Shown here: one piece after another, positions 60,752-64,000 of the stretch | Position numbering within the stretch: the stretch's first letter is position 1 | Layout: every line of letters starts with the position of its first letter | Source of the DNA: Candidatus Obscuribacterales bacterium | GTDB lineage: Bacteria > Cyanobacteriota > Vampirovibrionia > Obscuribacterales > Obscuribacteraceae | Direction of reading: 5' to 3' | Assembly: GCA_020634035.1 (NCBI GenBank) | Contig: JACKCM010000005.1 | Coordinates: forward strand, 124,001 to 188,000 | DNA length: 64,000 nucleotides | The notes under the pieces: model-generated | What the model saw: only the letters and a program-made list of their open reading frames with translations | Database searches by the model: none | Told to the model about the DNA's origin: nothing | Position numbers and translations under genes: made by a program

Positions 60752-60790
60752 GGGATCGAAGCTGAAATACGCTTCGGTCCCGCTTCTTTT
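60752..60790 (+). terminator. Intrinsic terminator after glnN
   Basis: GGGATCGAAGC and GCTTCGGTCCC (60752-60762 and 60771-60781) form an 11-bp stem with one G-T wobble and an eight-base loop, followed by GCTTCTTTT. It lies 25 bases after the glnN stop. Confidence 0.8.
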
Positions 60791-60873
60791 GTAGTGTCCG
60801 ATAAAAGCATCGTATGTGGTATTATTCTGGCAATGATAAATCTTTAAGACTCTCGACCTAGAAAGAGCCCGCC

Positions 60874-62253
60874 GTGAGTCAGTCCACAGAAGACGCCGGT
60901 CAAAGCGCATCGCGAGAATCTGGAAATAAAATCTCTTCGGAGGACAAGGTTCTCTTGCCTTCTGTCGCCGCCTCTTCCGACTCTGTCGAGGCTGTTCAAG
61001 ACGAGCCAAGGCGAGACTGTCCGTCTTGCAATCTCAATCTGCCATTCTCTATCCGGGTCTGTCCCAATGACGGAACAGATCTTTTCTTAGCCGAAAGAGA
61101 ACTCTTTGCCGATAAATATGAGTTGCTGGAAGAGATAGGTCAGGGGGCGATAGGCACCATCTATAAAGCCAGGCATCTTGCCCTCGATAGTTTTGTGGCT
61201 ATCAAAGTGCTCAATCAAGTGACCGAGGACCGGGTGACTTTTCTGCGCTTTCAAAGAGAGGCTAAGGCCGCCAGTAAAATTGCCCATGCCAATGTGATCA
61301 ACGTTTTTGATTTCGGCATCTGGAGAGACTGTCAGCCTTATATGGTCATGGACTATCTCGAAGGCGAGACCCTCGATAAGCTCCTGGCAAGAAAACGCTA
61401 TCTGTCTCTTACCGAAATTGTCGATATCGCCATCCCGGTGGCTAAAGCTCTTGCTCATGCCCATGGTTCGGGCATACTGCATCGGGATCTGAAGCCGAGC
61501 AATATCATGATCCTCAAAGAAGGCGAAGCCGGTGCCCGGGTTAAAATCCTCGATTTCGGTCTGGCGAAGCTGCTCTATCGTGATGACGGCATCAGTCTGT
61601 CTGCCACCGGGGCCGTGCTCGGCAGCCCGGCCTATATGAGCCCCGAGCAAGCCACTGCTTGTAGTGTCGACGCCCGCACCGATGTCTATTCGCTCGGTTG
61701 CATCCTCTATCAGTTGCTCACCGGAGAGCCGCCTTTAATGGGCAGCTCGGCGGCAGAGACTTTTATGCAGCGTCTTAATCAGGATCCTGCACCCGCTTCT
61801 TCTCTCAGCGACCGATATGTACCGCCGCGCTTAGATCAGATGATCTCGCGCATGATAGAGCGGGTTCCGGGCAAGCGAGTCAAATCTGCTACCTGGATAT
61901 TGAGCGAATTGCTCGCTATCAAAACTGAGCTTTCCGATCTGACATCCAGCCAAAATTTGCCTCCTGTAAATTTTCGCGATCTTTCAAAAGCTCGCCAACA
62001 GGAAAAGACCGTGGTCGACCTTAAACCTATCGGTATCGACTCGGGTGAACGCAAGCAAGTTCTGAAAGACTTTCTCAAAGAGACTTCAGACGATATTCGC
62101 CGGCAAATTCCTAAGGAGATTCGTAAAGACCCTCTACTAAACCCCGGCGTCTGGATCGCCCACTTCAAAAAGCAGTCCGAGCCGATTAGATATGGCTTGA
62201 TACTGGTTGTGGTGTTGATACTGGCTCTGGTTCTCAGGATACTGATTCAATAG
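60874..62253 (+). CDS. Hanks-type Ser/Thr protein kinase with N-terminal zinc-ribbon-like motif and C-terminal anchor
   Basis: The 459-residue protein begins with a disordered Ser/Glu-rich region, then a ribbon-like CPSCNLNLPFSIRVCPNDG (Cys49, Cys52, Cys63). The kinase domain (about 82-345) has EEIGQGAIGTIYKA (Gly loop), FVAIKVLN (Lys111), HRDLKPSN, DFGLAK and SPAYMSPEQA (activation segment). A juxtamembrane region (345-435) and a single C-terminal membrane helix (ILVVVLILALVLRILIQ) follow, with essentially nothing outside, so it is a tail-anchored cytoplasmic kinase without PASTA or sensor repeats. All catalytic residues are present. GTG start with AGAAAGAG about nine bases upstream. The next gene on the same strand is a c-di-GMP enzyme 130 bases away. 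Confidence 0.92.
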   Translation: MSQSTEDAGQSASRESGNKISSEDKVLLPSVAASSDSVEAVQDEPRRDCPSCNLNLPFSIRVCPNDGTDLFLAERELFADKYELLEEIGQGAIGTIYKARHLALDSFVAIKVLNQVTEDRVTFLRFQREAKAASKIAHANVINVFDFGIWRDCQPYMVMDYLEGETLDKLLARKRYLSLTEIVDIAIPVAKALAHAHGSGILHRDLKPSNIMILKEGEAGARVKILDFGLAKLLYRDDGISLSATGAVLGSPAYMSPEQATACSVDARTDVYSLGCILYQLLTGEPPLMGSSAAETFMQRLNQDPAPASSLSDRYVPPRLDQMISRMIERVPGKRVKSATWILSELLAIKTELSDLTSSQNLPPVNFRDLSKARQQEKTVVDLKPIGIDSGERKQVLKDFLKETSDDIRRQIPKEIRKDPLLNPGVWIAHFKKQSEPIRYGLILVVVLILALVLRILIQ

Positions 62254-62321
62254 CCAAATAATTATCAGCCTGGCAAATCGCCTATATTTGCTTTCTGGGT
62301 TTGATAAAAATGAGGAAGGTG

Positions 62322-62338
62322 TACTTATTAGATAAGTA
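62322..62338. promoter_or_regulatory. Inverted repeat before the GGDEF/EAL gene
   Basis: TACTTAT-TAG-ATAAGTA is a perfect 7-bp inverted repeat about 45 bases upstream of the start at 62384, in AT-rich DNA containing TATATCTATATTTATAT. It is a candidate operator; no T-run supports a terminator. Confidence 0.45.
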
Positions 62339-62383
62339 TATCTATATTTATATGGATGTTTCTCGGACTTTTCCCGCTTACAG

Positions 62384-64000
62384 ATGATACTCCAGGTAAA
62401 ATTCAGACCGATTGTCGCTCTCACCTGCGCCTTTGTTTTCACCGGCGCGGTTTATCTGTGGATGCCCCAGCTGTCTCCTCTGGGCAAAGACGTAAAAATC
62501 TGGCTAGAGCAGCGCTATGTCTGCTTCACCGAGCTGGATGACATGCACAAGGCTGTCATAGACACAGAATACAACTATAAGAGCTATATCGTCACCGGCG
62601 ACGAGAAGTATCACGAGGCTTTCAATACCTCGGTCGCCAGCATAAACGAGAAGATAAGCATTTTGAGAGGGCTCAACGCTAATGAGACCCGCAATCTCGA
62701 CAAGTTGCGCGCCATGCAGAACAACTTTCGCGGTGCCATCGAAGAGCTCAAATCGGAAGCGGATCTGCGTCCCACCCAGACCAGAGAGCGCGCCCTCGAA
62801 ATTCTTGGCGATACAAAACAGATAGAGACCCTCAATGAACTGGCCTCTGATGTGGTGCTGATGCAGAAAGCAGAGTACAACTTGCTTCGCGAGCAGCTCC
62901 TTATTTATAACGGTCTGGTGCGTTCAGGACCCTATCCCTGGTTGGCTTTATTAGTTATTTTCGGGGTCTCCGGTCTGGTCGCCTTCACCGGTGGCGGGCA
63001 GTCGGCACGAACCAGAGAAGAGACCAGAGAAGACGAGAAACCCCACCCGGTTCAGGCTAATGAAGCCTATCGTAGGTTGGTAGATGAGCTCGAAGATACC
63101 CGTTCTCAGTTGGAGCGGCTCACCAATTTAGACCGACTCACAGAGGTCTTGAATGTGCGCGGTCTAGAAAAAATCCTCTCGGTGGAGGAGAACCGCATGG
63201 TCAGAGCCGGCGGCCATCTGATCTCGATTTTGATCAATTGCGACAATTTCAGAGATGTTAACGAAGAGCTCGGCCATTCTGTAGGGGACCTCGTTCTAAA
63301 AGACGTCGCCAAAAGAATCACCGGCACCCTGAGACCCTCGGATCATGTTGCCAGGGTAGGTGGAGATGAATTTCTGGTGCTCTTGCCCGACACCCAGCTT
63401 GCCTATGGCATGCGGGTGGCAGAGCGCATTCGCACCGCGGCCTCAGAAGCATCTTTGCATAATTCTCGCAAGCTCAACAAATTGACCGTCAGTGTCGGTG
63501 TGGCTACCCTGCCTGCCTCTATATCTGAGGTAGAGGCTGTTATCGCCAACGCCCGCGAGGCGATGTTGCGCAGCAAAGATGCCGGTAAGGACAAAGTCTC
63601 GCTGGCTAGAGAGAGCGGTAGCGCCGCCAAGGCGAAACCGGGCAGCTTAGTAGATAAGCTCACCAGCCCCGATAACTATCGGGTGGTCTTCCAGCCCATA
63701 CTTGATCTGACCAACGAAGAGGTCGCCGGTTTCGAGATCTTTACCCGGGGTCTTGAAGGTGCCTTCGAAAGTCCTGACGAATTCTTCAAGCTCTGTATCG
63801 AGAACAATCTGCTCACCCCGGTCGATCTGCAATGTCTGAAGCTGGCGATTGCAAAATCCCACGGCATAGCCGAAGGGATGCGGGTACATATGAACGTCTT
63901 CCCCTCCACCATCGTCGATACCTCTATCGAGGAGTTCATCGGGATGTTTCCGATTACTTCCGGTGGACATACTTATTGTATAGAGCTCAGCGAGCAGCAT
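62384..64000 (+). CDS. CHASE3-GGDEF-EAL c-di-GMP enzyme (runs past the window end)
   Basis: The frame from ATG 62384 (MILQVKFRPIVALT) stays open for 539 codons to the window edge. A first membrane helix (about 8-25) and a second (about 185-205) bracket a periplasmic CHASE3-like helical sensor (FTELDDMHKAVIDTEYNYKS YIVTGDEKYHEAF). The GGDEF domain (about 230-400) has an intact RVGGDEFLVLLPDT active site and an RPSD inhibitory I-site five residues before it, so diguanylate cyclase activity with product feedback is expected. An EAL domain begins at RVVFQPILDLTNEEVAGFEI; FEIFTRG stands in the E-x-L position, so phosphodiesterase activity cannot be judged from the visible part. Kinase and c-di-GMP genes in tandem suggest linked signalling. 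Confidence 0.9.
   Translation, partial: MILQVKFRPIVALTCAFVFTGAVYLWMPQLSPLGKDVKIWLEQRYVCFTELDDMHKAVIDTEYNYKSYIVTGDEKYHEAFNTSVASINEKISILRGLNANETRNLDKLRAMQNNFRGAIEELKSEADLRPTQTRERALEILGDTKQIETLNELASDVVLMQKAEYNLLREQLLIYNGLVRSGPYPWLALLVIFGVSGLVAFTGGGQSARTREETREDEKPHPVQANEAYRRLVDELEDTRSQLERLTNLDRLTEVLNVRGLEKILSVEENRMVRAGGHLISILINCDNFRDVNEELGHSVGDLVLKDVAKRITGTLRPSDHVARVGGDEFLVLLPDTQLAYGMRVAERIRTAASEASLHNSRKLNKLTVSVGVATLPASISEVEAVIANAREAMLRSKDAGKDKVSLARESGSAAKAKPGSLVDKLTSPDNYRVVFQPILDLTNEEVAGFEIFTRGLEGAFESPDEFFKLCIENNLLTPVDLQCLKLAIAKSHGIAEGMRVHMNVFPSTIVDTSIEEFIGMFPITSGGHTYCIELSEQH

Noticed and set aside
1..64000. CRISPR array
   Set aside because: No series of regularly spaced identical repeats of 20-40 bp was seen; the only short repeats are the two 35-bp units at 2806-2901 and the IS ends.

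Overview
The window looks like a chromosome segment from a Gram-negative-type bacterium. LpxI (lipid A synthesis) and a TonB C-terminal-type periplasmic protein imply an outer membrane. Type III glutamine synthetase, EF-hand proteins, a Hanks-type kinase, a GGDEF/EAL protein and long disordered acidic proteins are together reminiscent of the non-photosynthetic cyanobacterial relatives (Melainabacteria/Vampirovibrionia, Obscuribacter-like). That placement is inference from gene content only; no ribosomal marker is present. Left part (about 0.9-32.7 kb): by eye more AT-rich, with gene relics, and very rich in defence and conflict genes. It holds an SPFH protein, a DUF1877 (YfbM-like) gene and an unknown gene lying between two copies of the 3' end of an aspartoacylase-family gene, and an AbiE type IV toxin-antitoxin pair with a two-site inverted-repeat operator. 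Next come a decayed family of small genes with a shared W-x-D-E-x-W tail, a SUKH (SMI1/KNR4) protein, and a polymorphic-toxin-like protein with a C39/papain-like C-terminal domain followed by a probable immunity gene. A four-gene set follows that fits Druantia type II: a 5-cytosine methyltransferase, a Cas4/AddB-like nuclease, a 2206-residue DUF1998 helicase and a large accessory protein whose 5' end is cut by a complete IS21-family element with a 6-bp target duplication. Two IS3-family relics in the same orientation then bracket an uncharacterised FAD-oxidoreductase plus SEC-C gene pair. A stand-alone OLD nuclease and tRNA-Arg(ACG) close the region. Middle part (33-43 kb): small secreted and membrane proteins, notably a tandem array of six small paralogous membrane proteins plus a truncated seventh, then DUF3592, lpxI with a possible coupled upstream ORF, and a 977-residue papain-like/alpha-solenoid protein. 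Right part (43-64 kb): a compact, overlapping histidine operon on the minus strand (hisGC fusion, hisB, hisH, hisF, hisA-hisI-hisE fusion, hisD). It is preceded by a HisL-type leader peptide with eight His codons within twelve, and by a terminator/antiterminator pair, which is a classical attenuator. No histidinol-phosphate phosphatase is present in the operon. After it come a TonB_C-like protein, a TPR protein, three tandem EF-hand paralogs with a shared promoter block, an unknown protein, a YjbQ-family protein, type III glutamine synthetase, a membrane-anchored Ser/Thr kinase, and a CHASE3-GGDEF-EAL protein that runs off the window. The most notable items are the his attenuator with its unusual fusions, the IS21-disrupted Druantia II locus, the FAD/SEC-C cassette between IS3 relics, and the membrane microprotein array.
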